A stretch of 64,000 bases of DNA from Microcebus murinus (GCF_040939455.1 NC_134120.1:18094501-18158500), one strand, 5' to 3'. Counted from the stretch's first letter, positions 12,692 through 22,715 are shown. The notes: generated by a model not told the origin, from the sequence alone. A program made the numbers and translations.

Positions 12692-12938
12692 ACCTTCGTT
12701 GGCAATTTGAATAACTTTTATTTCTTTTTTCTGCCTAATTGCTGTGGCTGGAATTTCTGCACTATGTTAAACAGAAGTGGAAGTTAAAAATGGAAGTACT
12801 TCTTCCTAGTCTCATTCCTGACCAGGGGGAATGTTTTCAGTCTTTTGCCATTGACTATGATGTTTACTGTGGGAGATATATATATATATATATATATAGC
12901 CTTTATCAGGTTAAGGAACTTTTCTTCTATTCCTAGTT
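12692..12938 (-). mobile_element. Inverted 5' part of a twin-primed L1
   Basis: Antisense ORF2 sequence: 'CTGCCTAATTGCTGTGGCTG', 'CTAGTCTCATTCCTGACCAG' and 'AATGTTTTCAGTCTTTTGCC'. Read forward, it ends just where the direct part at 12940 begins in the L1 map, so the two form one insertion with a 5' inversion. A (TA)n run at 12876-12898 lies inside it. Confidence 0.75.
12876..12898. repeat. (TA)n microsatellite
   Basis: Uninterrupted AT dinucleotides within the inverted L1 segment. Confidence 0.95.
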
Positions 12939-12939
12939 A

Positions 12940-13740
12940 TTTCTGCTCACAAATGACATGATCTTGTATGCAGAAAACTCTTAAAAATCCACAAAAAATC
13001 TGACAGAGCTGATAAACAAATTCTGCAAAGTTGCAAAATTCAAAACCAACACGCAAATATTAGTTGTATTTCTATACACTTGCAATGAACAATATGAAAG
13101 GAAATTAAGAAAACACTTACCTCTAAAATAGCATCAAAAAACCAAAATCCTTAAGAATAGATTTGACCAAGGAGGTGCAAGACATGTACACTGACAACTA
13201 CAAAATATTCCTGAAAAAAAATTAAGGAAGACCTAAATAAATGGAAAGACACTTTGTGATCATGGATTGGAAGACTTAATGTTGAGACGACAATACTCCC
13301 CAAAATGATCTACAGATTCAGTGCAATCCCTATCAAAATCTCAATAGCATTGTTTTAAATAGCAGAAATAGCAAAACCCATCTTAAAACTCATACAGAAT
13401 TTCAAGGGACCCTGAATAGCCAAAACAATTTTGAAAAAGAACAAAGTTAGAGGACTCAAACTTACCCAAAAACTCACTACAAAACTACAGTAATCACAAT
13501 AGTGTGTACTAATATAAGGATAGAGATACAGACCAATGGAGCAGAATAGAAAATCCAGAAATTAGCTCTCACAACACAGGTACTAAGGCCATTCAATGCA
13601 AAAAGGACAGTTGCTTCAATAAATACTGCTAGGAAATATCCACTTACAAAAGAATGAAGTTGAAACCATACCTTACACCATATACAAAATGTAACTTAAA
13701 ATGGATCAAGGACCAAAATTTAAGAGTAAATTTAAGTCAG
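12940..13740 (+). mobile_element. Direct part of the twin-primed L1 (ORF2 C-terminal region)
   Basis: Sense ORF2 sequence: 'CACAAATGACATGATCTTGT', 'AATCCCTATCAAAATCTCAA', 'CTGAATAGCCAAAACAATTT' and 'CAGACCAATGGAGCAGAATA'. Frames are broken. It stops near 13740, where a minus-strand L1 3' end begins. Confidence 0.85.
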
Positions 13741-13744
13741 ATTT

Positions 13745-14145
13745 TTGGTATAACCCATCACATGTCTTTATAATCCTTCTAATGTCCATTGATTTATAGT
13801 GGTATGTTTTATTTTATTCACAATGATCATAATTTGTGTTCTCTTTCTGATTTATCAAGTTTATCAGTCCTTCAAAGAGCTTCAAGCATGCCCATCTCCC
13901 AGATAGTGCTCACCACACCCACGAGGTGTGTGTATGCCTATCCCTCCCCCATCTGCCCAACTCCAGATGAATGTTATTACTGTATGTGCACTTAAGTGTT
14001 GATTGGTTAAAACCAATCTGATGGTGAGTACATGTGGTACTTGTTTTTCCATTCTTGTGATACTTCACTTAGTAGAATGGGTTCCAGCTCTATCCAGGAT
14101 AATAAAAGAGGTGCTGTATAGTCTCATTGGTTTTTTTTTTTTTTT
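13745..14145 (-). mobile_element. Strepsirrhine-type L1 3' end, antisense
   Basis: The reverse of an L1 3' UTR: 'GAGCTTCAAGCATGCCCATC', 'TGAATGTTATTACTGTATGT', 'GGTGAGTACATGTGGTACTT', 'ACTTCACTTAGTAGAATGGG' and 'CAGCTCTATCCAGGATAATA'. Shorter relatives of this tail occur at 3911. The poly(T) at 14131-14144 is probably the consensus T-run, not a tail. The first 100 bp are poorly matched. Confidence 0.65.
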
Positions 14146-14244
14146 AGAAATTGACAAGCTGATTCTAACATTCATACAAAAATAAATTAAAAATAGTTGG
14201 AGGCTTTATACTACTTGACTTTAGGACTTATAAATTTACAGTGA

Positions 14245-14357
14245 TCAACAGAGTATAGTAGAGGCATAAAAATAGATAAATACATCAATATAACAGAAAA
14301 TAGATCTCCGAATGGACTCACAATTACAATTGACTTTTGACAAAGGTGCCAAAGCAA
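14245..14357 (+). repeat. 113-bp direct repeat, source copy in L1 ORF2
   Basis: Identical to 15726-15838 except at 14309 (C here, T there), where the C is part of a CpG. In this copy both flanks continue normal L1 ORF2 sequence, so this is the original. Confidence 0.97.
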
Positions 14358-15725
14358 TTCAATGGGGAAATAGAACACTTTCAACAAATGATGTTAGAAT
14401 AAATGTACATTTATATAGGAATAAAAAGAGAAAGAAACTCAACCCCTACTTCATGTTGTATAAAAAAAAATATTAGAGATAAATCATAGACCTAAATTTA
14501 AAATCTGAAAGTAGCAACTTCCAGAAGAAAATATAGAACAATATTTTTATGATTTGGGATCTGGCAAAGATACATTAGATTGAACACAAACAACAATAAA
14601 TATTAAAAAATTAATAAATCAGAATTCATCAAAAAATTTAAAATTCTGCTCATCCAAAGATGCCATTAAAAAAAACAATAGCCAAGCCAAAAACTTGGAG
14701 GAGATATTTGCAAAACATATCTCCAACAAATATTGATATCCAGGGAATATAAAGAATTCATACAACTCAGTAAAAAAAAAGATAACCAGCTTTTAAAAAT
14801 CAGCAAAAACTTAAACTTCACAAAGAGAAAAGGCACATGAAAAAGAGCTCAACATCATTAGTCACTAGGGAAATGTAAATTAAAACCACAATGAGATTCC
14901 ATTACACACCCACTGGAATGGCTAAAATTAGACTGACAGCACCAAATGTTAGCAAGGATGTAATGTAACCTCGAATTCCATACATTGTTGGGGAGAGTGT
15001 CGAATGTTAAAACCGATTTGGAAAATGGGCCTGGCTGTTTCTCATATAACCAAAATAGGCCTATTTCAGCAATTCTACTCTTGGATTTTCACCCAAGGGA
15101 TATATGAAAGCATATTTCATGGGGAAAAAAAAAAAAAAAACACCTTGCACAAGAATGCTAATAGTTTACTCATAGTACCAAAACAGTAAACAACACAAGT
15201 ACTCATTAATAGGAGAATGAGTAAGCAGACTATGGTGTTTCATACAATGAAATACTATCAGCAATTTTTTAAAAAGATGTATGCAACAACATGAGTGAAT
15301 CAAAAACATCATGCTGATTGAAAGAAACTTTCCCTAAAAGAGTACATTATACCTGATTGCATTTGTATAAAGTTTTAAAATAGTATAAAGAAATGTATAG
15401 CTTTCTTAAAAAAGTCAGAACAGCAGTTGCTTCTAGGTATGTGGGACCAGGGATTGACTTAGAAGGGACATAAACGAACATAGGTAGTATGCACTTGTCA
15501 AAAGGTATCACACAGCACACTTAAGATTTATACATTTCACTTCAGGTAGGTTTTACTTAAAACAAAAATTATATAAAGGGTCACTGAATTCCAGTTAATG
15601 ATACACATGCTGAAGTGTTTGGAATGAAGTGTACTGATGTCTGCAACTTACTTTAAAATATAAATAATAAGGTAAATAAGGTAAAACAATTAATATATAT
15701 ATATATGTATACACATATATACTCC

Positions 15726-15838
15726 TCAACAGAGTATAGTAGAGGCATAAAAATAGATAAATACATCAATATAACAGAAAATAGATCTCTGAATGGACTC
15801 ACAATTACAATTGACTTTTGACAAAGGTGCCAAAGCAA
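15726..15838 (+). repeat. 113-bp direct repeat, inserted copy in L1 3' UTR
   Basis: 112 of 113 bases match 14245-14357. It lies between an A/T microsatellite (15692-15722) and the resumed L1 3' UTR ('AGTGTTAATTATAGCCTCT'). The right junction falls in AAAGCAA, which the donor shares and the expected L1 sequence approximately shares. Confidence 0.95.
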
Positions 15839-15939
15839 AGTGTTAATTATAGCCTCTAGGTTGGGTGGGTAAATGGATGCTTAATTTTATTTCAACTATC
15901 CTTTCTGTATAAAAGATGTTTATATTAAATATGAATTTA

Positions 15940-16650
15940 GCAAAGATATAGGGCACTAGGTCAATATATAAAATTGTATCTGTATATAAGCAAAAAAATT
16001 GAAAACTAGTTTTACAATGGCATCAAAAACCATCAAATACTTAGGAATAGATTTAATGAAAAAGGTATATGAATCCATATACTGAAAAATACAAAAATAT
16101 CAATGACAGAAATTAAAAGAAAGTTTAAGTAAATGGAGAAATATACTATGTTCATGGAGTAGAAGAATTAATATTGTTAAGATGTCAATTCTCCCCATAT
16201 TGATTGATAGATTCAGTGAATTCCAATCTAAATTTCAGTAGCTAGCTGGCTCTGTGATTTAAATGGAAATGCATAGAAGCTAAAATAGCCAAAACAATCT
16301 TGAAAAAGACAAAATTGGAAGAATTATACTGCCTGATTTCAGGATTTATTATAAATACTTACTGTGATCAAGGAAGACTGATATTGGCATAAGAACAGAA
16401 TAATAGATCAATGGAACAGTATAGAGAGCACAGAAATAGATCCACATATATATGTTCAGTTGACTTTTGACATAATTGCCAACACAGCCCAAAGGATATT
16501 CTTTTCAACAAATGGTAATGAAGCAACTGGATATTCATATTTTAAAAAGTGAATCCTAACCCTTATATAATCACATATACAAAATTTAATTTGAAGTGGC
16601 TAATAGATCTAAATATAGAAGCTAAACCATAAAAGTTCTAGAAGAAACTT
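15940..16650 (+). mobile_element. L1 ORF2 part, left half of a split element
   Basis: 'ATGGCATCAAAAACCATCAA', 'AGGAATAGATTTAATGAAAA', 'CTTACTGTGATCAAGGAAGA' and 'TAGATCAATGGAACAGTATA' are sense ORF2. It breaks off at 'TTCTAGAAGAAACTT' (to 16650) and the next expected L1 bases resume at 18147, so an antisense L1 was inserted into it. Confidence 0.85.
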
Positions 16651-16910
16651 TTAAAAAAAATGAATGTTATTGTATATATTTGAGGTTTACAACATGATGT
16701 TATGAATACATATAAATAGTAAAATGGTTGCTATAGTGAAGCAAATTAACATAGCTATCATCTCACTTTTTTTCATGTGACAAGAGCAGCTTAAATCTAA
16801 CACACCTTTATTAACTATAGTCCTCATGTGGACATTAGATCTCTAGATTTCTTTATCCTACATATTTACAACTTTCTATCTTTTGACTTACATCTCCCCA
16901 TTTCCCAGAA

Positions 16911-17465
16911 GCCACAGAAGAGCGCCTGCCTGGGTCCCTTCAAGGTGGCCTTGCTTTCAGGGTTCAGGTTGTGGGCATGGCTTCAGCAACACACCCACAA
17001 TGTGAAAGTTTAAGAGCCAGCAGTAGTTACAGATCCTGGGGAGAGTGCCACATGTCTGAAGGCACCACACACACACACAAATACTCATACACCCCAGTTG
17101 AGGAGCGTAAGCAGGGAGAGGGAAGAGAGCTGACAGCTAACCATGTATGGGGTGGCATGTATGTGGTGGAAATGGGGTGGCTGTTATGCTAAGTTCATGG
17201 GCAAATGTCTAAATGGTTCCTTTAAAGGAAGCAGCAAAAAAGTGGGGAGCCCAGTCTGCTAGCTGCTAGGTGGGAGAGATATCGCTAAGTTCTTTTTTTT
17301 TTTTTTTTTTTTCACCTCTAAGTTCTTACCTCTGGCCTCTGGCTCACACCATTTTGGTGTGGTGTAGAACTGGAAACCGTGTCCAGGGTGACTGAGCCCT
17401 GTCTCTTGCACAAGAAAGCTAAATCTGCATTCAAAATGGATGTCAAGTCAAGGCAACATAAAATT
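16911..17465. other. Unclassified block within the antisense L1
   Basis: L1 homology stops after 'ACATCTCCCCATTTCCC' and resumes near 'CAACATATAAGTGAAATCAT'. The ~555 bp between is GC-richer and matches no repeat I recognise. It has a (CA) run at about 17067 and a poly(T) tract flanked by a 10-bp direct repeat at 17285-17327. It may be an insertion or an unusual L1 3' UTR variant. Confidence 0.5.
17285..17327. repeat. Poly(T) tract between 10-bp direct repeats
   Basis: CTAAGTTCTT occurs at 17285-17294 and 17318-17327, with a run of about 20 T plus 'CACCT' between. This is the shape of a retroinsertion reduced to its tail and target-site duplication. Confidence 0.7.
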
Positions 17466-18437
17466 ATAAGGATTCACTACAACATATAAGTGAAATCATG
17501 TAATATTTTTCTTTCCATGTCTGGCTTATTTCACTTAGCTTAAGGTCCTCCAGATCCATCCATGTTGTGGTGAATGGCAGGCCCTCATTCTTTTTAAAGG
17601 CTGAATAATATCCCATTGCCCATACATACACCATACTTTTTTATTTATGCATGCATCCAGCAATGGACACTTAATTTGTTTCCATATCTTGACTATTATG
17701 AACATGCTCCAGTGAACATTGGAGTGCAGACATCTTGACGAGGTTGTGATTTTATCTCCTTTGGGTATATACCCAGAAGAGAGATTACAGACTCATGTGG
17801 TAGCTCTATTTTTAATTTCTTTAGGAACCTCTATACTATTTTTCATAATGGCTGCACCAATCTATTTCTCCACCAACTGTGTAGAAGGGTTCTTTTTTCT
17901 CCACATACTTGCCAGCATTTCTTATCTCTCATCCTTTTGGTAACAGCCATCCTGATGTGGGGTGATAACTCATAGTGGTTTTAATTAGCGTTTCACTAAT
18001 GATTAGTGATGTTGAACACCTTTTCATATAACTGTTGGCAATTTTTATGTCTTCTTTGAAGAAATTCAGGTCTTTAGCCCATTTTTAATTGGGTTATTTG
18101 TTTTTCCTCTATTGAGTTGTAAAGGTTCTTTGGATATCAATCCCTTAGAAGAAAACTTCTGGGAAAAAGTCTTCCAGACTCTATAGTAGGCAAAGATTTC
18201 TTAGAGCACAAAAAGGCACCCAATACTATTTTAAAAATTGGTAAGTTGGATTTCATCAAAATTTAAACCTCTTGCTCTCCAAAAGACATCATTAAGAACA
18301 TGGATAAAAAGAAAGCCATACACTGGGAGAAAATATTTGCTACATATATACTTGGAAAAGGACTTGTACCTAAAATATAACACTGTTACAAGTCAATATA
18401 AGGGGACAATCAATCCAATTTAAAAAGGCAAAGGGTT

Positions 18438-18770
18438 GGCCGGGCGCTGTGGCTCACGCCTGTAATCCTAGCACTCTGGGAGGCCGAGGCGGGCGGATTG
18501 CTCAAGGTCAGGAGTTCAAAACCAGCCTGAGTGAGACCCCGTCTCTACCATAAAAATAGAAAGAAATTAATTGGCCAACTAATATATATAATACAAAAAT
18601 CAGCCGGGCATGGTGGCTTGTGCCTGTAGTCCCAGCTACTTGGGAGGCTGAGGCAGGAGGATAGCTTGAGCCCAGGAGTTTGAGGTTGCTGTGAGCTAGG
18701 CTGATGCCACGGCACTCACTCTAGCCTAGGCAAGAAAGCGAGACTCTGTCTCAAAAAAAAAAAAAAAAAA
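18438..18770 (+). mobile_element. Full-length Alu of lemur type
   Basis: Starts GGCCGGGCGCTGTGGCTCA and ends in a poly(A) tail. The middle carries 'AGAAATTAATTGGCCAACTA' between the monomers. The 16-bp target-site duplication AAAAAGGCAAAGGGTT is exact at 18422-18437 and 18771-18786. Many CpGs survive, so it is fairly recent. Confidence 0.97.
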
Positions 18771-19301
18771 AAAAAGGCAAAGGGTTGAACAAAGACTTTA
18801 GAAAGATGATATATGAATGGCAAATAAAAAGATGAAAAGACACATCATTGGTCATCAGAGAAATATAAATTAAAACCACTATGAGATATCACGTCTCACT
18901 CACTCATGAAATGACTGACCATAAAAAGGCTAAACATTGGTCATACTAAATGTTGGTCAGAACTCTGATACACTGCTGATGGGAACATAAAATGGAGGGA
19001 CTGCTTTGGAAAAGAGTTTGGCAGTTTCTTGCAAAGTTAAATGTAGACTTACTGTGTGACTCAGAAAAAAATATGCCCACAAAACCTTGGACACAAACGT
19101 AAAGCGGTTTGCCCCTAACAGCCAACTGCTAGAAACCACCTATATATCCTTTGCACGTAAATGGGAAGCAAATTATGGTATATTTATACAATAGAATTCT
19201 AATTAGCAATTAAAAAATACCATCTAATGATGCACTCAGCATCGTGGAAAACTCTCAGTAAAAATGTGCTGAGAGAATTAAGCCAGACAGAAAAGAGTAC
19301 T

Positions 19302-19382
19302 ATCTCCCATCTCAGTACTAACCAGGCCCTACCCTGCTTAGCTTCTGAGATCGAGCACGTTCAGGGTGCTGTGGCCATAAAC
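19302..19382 (-). pseudogene. 5S rRNA retropseudogene, 3'-truncated and tail-less
   Basis: The minus strand reads GGCCACAGCACCCTGAACG, then GCTCGATCTCAGAAGCTAAG, then GGGCCTGGTTAGTACTGAGA and ATGGGAGA: the first ~90 nt of 5S rRNA. Ten nt are lost between the two GATCTC repeats of normal 5S, and the last ~30 nt are missing. AAGAGTACTAT stands at 19293-19303 and 19382-19392 as an exact duplication. There is no poly(A). The truncation removes most of the C box, so it cannot act as a normal 5S gene. Confidence 0.93.
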
Positions 19383-19650
19383 AAGAGTACTATGTGTTTG
19401 ATTATATAATGTCATAGAAACAGCCTAACTAATCTATAGTGACATAGTGGTTACCTGGTATAAGGTGGGGCAGGGAAGGATGAAGATAAGGGATTGACCC
19501 CAAAAGAGAAAAAGGGAATTTTCTAGGGTGAAGAATTGGGTTAGGAGTCCATGAATATATACATTTGTCAAAACTTAAACTGTACACTTATAATGTGCAC
19601 ATCTTATTGTATATAAATAACACCCTGAAAAAGTTTTTTCAAAAAAATAA

Positions 19651-20589
19651 ATGTGAAAACTGTAAAAAATAAACATTAACAGCAACTAAGACTAATTTTG
19701 GAGACAATTTTTCTTGGTAACACTTAGGGAGACTTTCATGGTTTTGGATCCATTTTTCTAAACGTGTGTTTGGCTTGTACTATGTAAAGCTTAAAAGCTT
19801 ATTAATGCTAAAGTCACATCTAAACCTCTTCCCCACATTAAAACTGTCAGTCAAATTTTGTTACATGAATGAAGTACTTTACCTTAAATCTGTCAAGATA
19901 ATTGCTAAGATTAACTTAAATGGAAAGAAAAATAAAAGTAAAATGTAGGACAGGAAGTTATTTTTAAATTAAAGAACAGTTTCTATAAGGAATTGTAAAG
20001 CAGTATGGTGATGTGATATATTGGCTTTTCTATAATATCTTTCCATCTTGGCAATGTTGGGTTGGGCTTAACTCCCACCAACATACTCAGGAAACTAAAT
20101 GTGTCAGTTGTGCCTTCAGCTGCAAGGAATAAGAAACCCTGATTCAACTGACTTAAACAATGAGGCATTTATTATCTCATATAACAAGAGATTCTCCAGG
20201 GACAGTGAATTCACTGGCTCTCCAGGATCATCTTTCTGCGTTTGTGCTCAGTGCAGCGCCCCTCAAAGCTCCAGGACGGTGACTGTGGAGCTCTGACCAC
20301 ATCTGGTAAAAAGACATCCTATCTCTCTGCTGGCTTCCTTTGAGTCATCAAGTCACCTCTCCTCTTCCCCAGCCAGAATTTCATCACATTCCCGCACCTA
20401 CGGTAATTCATCAGCAAAAGAAGCGAAACCCACAAGATGGACCTAAACCAGCTCTTTTTAGAAGGTAACCAAAGAGAAGATTGTAGAGATCTGACCAGAA
20501 GGGGGATGGGAGAAATAACAGGAGGGGAAGGGAGCTCGGTAAACCACCAAAAAAGCAAGTGCGACACTGGGTCGTGAAGAAAATAAATT
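19651..20589. other. No recognised gene; possible old repeat at 20080-20300
   Basis: A/T-rich at first. Around 20140-20200 'GACTTAAACAATGAGGCATT' and 'TATTATCTCATATAACAAGA' look like an old antisense mammalian interspersed repeat, but I cannot name it. Frames of 60-82 codons are chance. Confidence 0.4.
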
Positions 20590-21060
20590 CGATTCCTAAT
20601 GTTCTATTAATTTTCCGTTTAACTTTCGCATGAATACCTCTCTCTGGGGGCTTTTTTCAACCCGTAAAGGAAAATCAAATTGAAAACCACCAGCAGGCAA
20701 AGCCGGTCTCCCAAATCCTCTGCCCCCTTTAAGGGGCTCAAGACCATTTGCTGACTTTGGGACTAGCACAGAGGAAATTAAAGCAATTCTCGCTCCTTAC
20801 GTGCTATTTACTGCTCTCTACATCACTAAACCGTATTTATTTCTTGGTTTACAGCACCGTGATTGTAGAGTAAGTGCTAAGCAGCAAATAACTTCCCCGC
20901 TGCCGAAATTGGTAGTGATTTTGCTCTCAGTGGCACGCATTACATGACCCTTCAATGCTGGTAAATGGCCGTGGGGTTTTTTTCTATCTCTAATTGCCCC
21001 GATGTGTAGGACTGGAGATTGGTAGCTGTTCCATCTCACAGACAGACAACTTTACATGGC
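20590..21060. promoter_or_regulatory. Candidate conserved non-coding element (speculative)
   Basis: Single-copy DNA with no repeat I recognise, balanced composition, isolated CpGs retained and many transcription-factor-like words ('TTTACTGCTCTC', 'CTCTAATTGCC', 'GAAATTAAAGCAATT'). Conservation cannot be judged from one sequence. Confidence 0.2.
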
Positions 21061-21184
21061 GATCTGAGATATTAAACTTTGCAGTATTCTTACTACGTAC
21101 TACATGCTACTAGCCAATGTCCAAATAGTTTCCCACTAAACCAAATATGTACTAAGAAATCTTTTGTCTAAACTACATGTTTTC

Positions 21185-21355
21185 AAGCGTGACTATATTA
21201 CAATCACCTAGGAAGCTATGAAAAGTTCTGACGCCATGAACCTATGCCTCGTAATTTATATTCAATTGCTCTGGAATGTAGCCTGGGCTTGGGTTTTGTT
21301 TTATTTTGTTTTAAGCTTCCCAGGTGATTCTAATGTGCGTCCAGGGTAGAAAACC
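21185..21355 (+). mobile_element. MER3-like hAT DNA transposon
   Basis: 'AATCACCTAGGAAGCTATGA', 'CTGGAATGTAGCCTGGGCTT' and 'CCCAGGTGATTCTAATGTGC' match the two ends and middle of MER3 as I remember it. It sits beside a MER5A. Confidence 0.7.
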
Positions 21356-21366
21356 ATGCATTTAAT

Positions 21367-21545
21367 GCAGTGGTTCTCAAAGTGTGTTTCCTGAACCAAC
21401 AGCATCAGCATTACCTAAGAACTTGTTAGAAATGTGACTTTTCAGGCCCAGCTCCAGACCTACTGAATTAGAAGTTCAGTAACCTGTGTTTTACCTGTCT
21501 TCCAGGAGATTCTGATGTATGCTCAAGTTTGAGGACCCCTGCTGT
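21367..21545 (+). mobile_element. MER5A (hAT-Charlie) element
   Basis: Starts CAGTGGTTCTCAAAGTGTG; then 'AGCATCAGCATTACCTAAGA', 'GAACTTGTTAGAAATG', 'CCAGACCTACTGAATTAGAA', and the inverted end 'AAGTTTGAGGACCCCTG'. It is almost complete. Confidence 0.92.
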
Positions 21546-22330
21546 AAAGGCAAATCTTTCCATTTCTAAAATTCTATGATTCTACCTGGCCTGATAATCT
21601 TCACCAACTCAAAGCCATCATCAACTCCACCATCTTCTCATTAAGCAGACTTCTTGGTCTTGAAAAGGAGACGTAAGTCCTTGAAAATAATTAGTGATAT
21701 GGCCACTCAACTTCATGGTATCTGAGCCTTGCCACTTCCTCTGAACCAGCTCTGCAGATTTCAAAACTCTCTGGGCTCCAACAGGGCTGGTCACATGTGG
21801 CCTATGAAAAGCTCTCTCTCTACTGTGCTGCTGCCTGGGGAATGTCCTCTGGCTCTGCCTCCACACCTACTTGATCAGCCTGCCAGGCCAAGAGCCAGCT
21901 CTTTACATGGGCACCCTCACCTCTCTCTTATGGCCTCTCCCCGCTTTGGCCTTAATGCTTTTGACCAAGCCCTTAACTCCTGGTGCAGTGATGTCATATT
22001 CTCTGTACCCTATGCCTGTTACCAAGGCCAAAAGTACCTACTCCTACACCCAGCCTCACCATCTATTTATCCAGCAGGTGAGTGTGGGTATCACCTTGAT
22101 TGACTTGCACTTATTACAAGATGAGAATCCTGAAGAGCAGTTTGGAAACCACATATCTCCTAGTTTGGCCACTAACACTACGTGCTTAGATCTCTTTTGC
22201 TGGTCCCCAGTTGCTGCGGTAAAACCAATGAGTCTTTAGTTGTGGCCCTGATTGAGTCCATGAAATAACCTACTAGGAGCTCTAGTAACTGCTCTGCTTT
22301 CATTCTCTAGTCCCACTCTGGGGGCCCTAA
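21546..22330. other. No recognised gene; two overlapping chance frames
   Basis: Frames of 124 codons (21729-22103) and 122 codons (21871-22239) overlap on the plus strand in different phases, with an 81-codon one opposite. Neither shows a domain, and mutual overlap argues for GC-biased chance. Possibly old retroelement DNA, but I cannot assign it. Confidence 0.4.
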
Positions 22331-22334
22331 GTCC

Positions 22335-22715
22335 CTATTATGGACTGATTTGTGTCCCACTAAATTCGCATGTTAAAGTTATAACCCCCAGTACCTTAGA
22401 ATGTGCCTGTGTTTAGACACAGGGTCTTTAAAGAAATAATTAAGTAAAAACAAAGCCATGTGAATGAGCCCTAATTCAATATGACTCATGTCTTTATAAC
22501 AAGAAGACATTAGGGTACAGATATGCACAGAAGGAAAACCATGTGAGGACACAGGGAAAAGGCAGCCATGTGCAGACCAAGGACAGAGCCATCAGAAGAA
22601 ACCAACCCTGCTGACACCTTGATCTATTTCTAGCCTCCAGAATTGCGAAGAAATGACTTTCTGCTATTTAAGTCACCCAGTGGTCCTTTATATGGCAGCC
22701 CTAGCAAACTAATCC
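22335..22715 (+). mobile_element. MLT1-type MaLR LTR, sense
   Basis: 'TATGGACTGATTTGTGTCCC', 'CATGTTAAAGTTATAACCCC', 'ATGTGAGGACACAGGGAAAA' and 'ACACCTTGATCTATTTCTAG' follow MLT1 from end to end. They are followed by 'CCTCCAGAATTGCGAAGAAA', 'TTTAAGTCACCCAGTGG' and the closing 'GGCAGCCCTAGCAAACTAAT'. Confidence 0.92.

Larger units (their letters stand above)
14146..15930 (+). mobile_element. L1M-type element, ORF2 end to 3' end, with a 113-bp insert
   Basis: Sense L1: 'GACAAGCTGATTCTAACATT', 'TTGACTTTTGACAAAGGTGC', 'ACACCCACTGGAATGGCTAA', 'ATGTATGCAACAACATGAGT' and 'GGGACCAGGGATTGACTTAG', then the 3' terminus with 'GTGTTAATTATAGCCTCTAG'. A copy of its own bases 14245-14357 interrupts the 3' UTR at 15726-15838. 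Frames are broken throughout. Confidence 0.8.
16651..18146 (-). mobile_element. Antisense L1 3' part inserted in sense L1
   Basis: The reverse of the L1 3' end: 'TATATTTGAGGTTTACAACA', 'CCATGTCTGGCTTATTTCAC', 'GGCTGAATAATATCCCATTG', 'GGGTATATACCCAGAAGAGA' and 'GATTAGTGATGTTGAACACC'. AGAAGAAA(A)CTT flanks it at 16640-16650 and 18147-18158 as an almost exact target-site duplication. The 74-codon frame at 17719-17943 is antisense L1. A foreign block splits it at about 16911-17465. Confidence 0.8.
18147..19650 (+). mobile_element. L1 right half to 3' end, carrying Alu and 5S inserts
   Basis: It continues the element of 15940-16650: 'TTGGATTTCATCAAAATTTA', 'GAAAGCCATACACTGGGAGA' and 'GGTCATCAGAGAAATATAAA', then the 3' UTR with 'GTTTGGCAGTTTCTTGCAAA' and 'AACTTAAACTGTACACTTAT', ending in an A-rich stretch near 19650. 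The Alu (18438) and 5S pseudogene (19302) inserted later, each with its own target-site duplication. Confidence 0.85.

Noticed and set aside
19302..19382. Functional 5S rRNA gene
   Set aside because: It lacks the last ~30 nt and 10 internal nt, including most of the C box of the internal promoter, and has no T-run terminator.
16651..19650. Opposed L1s at 18147 as another twin-primed inversion
   Set aside because: Both parts cover the same 3' region of L1 and the sense element continues on both sides of the antisense one with a target-site duplication, so this is a nested insertion.
21729..22239. Two overlapping 120-codon frames as a possible pseudogene
   Set aside because: No similarity to a known protein could be recognised, and the frames conflict.
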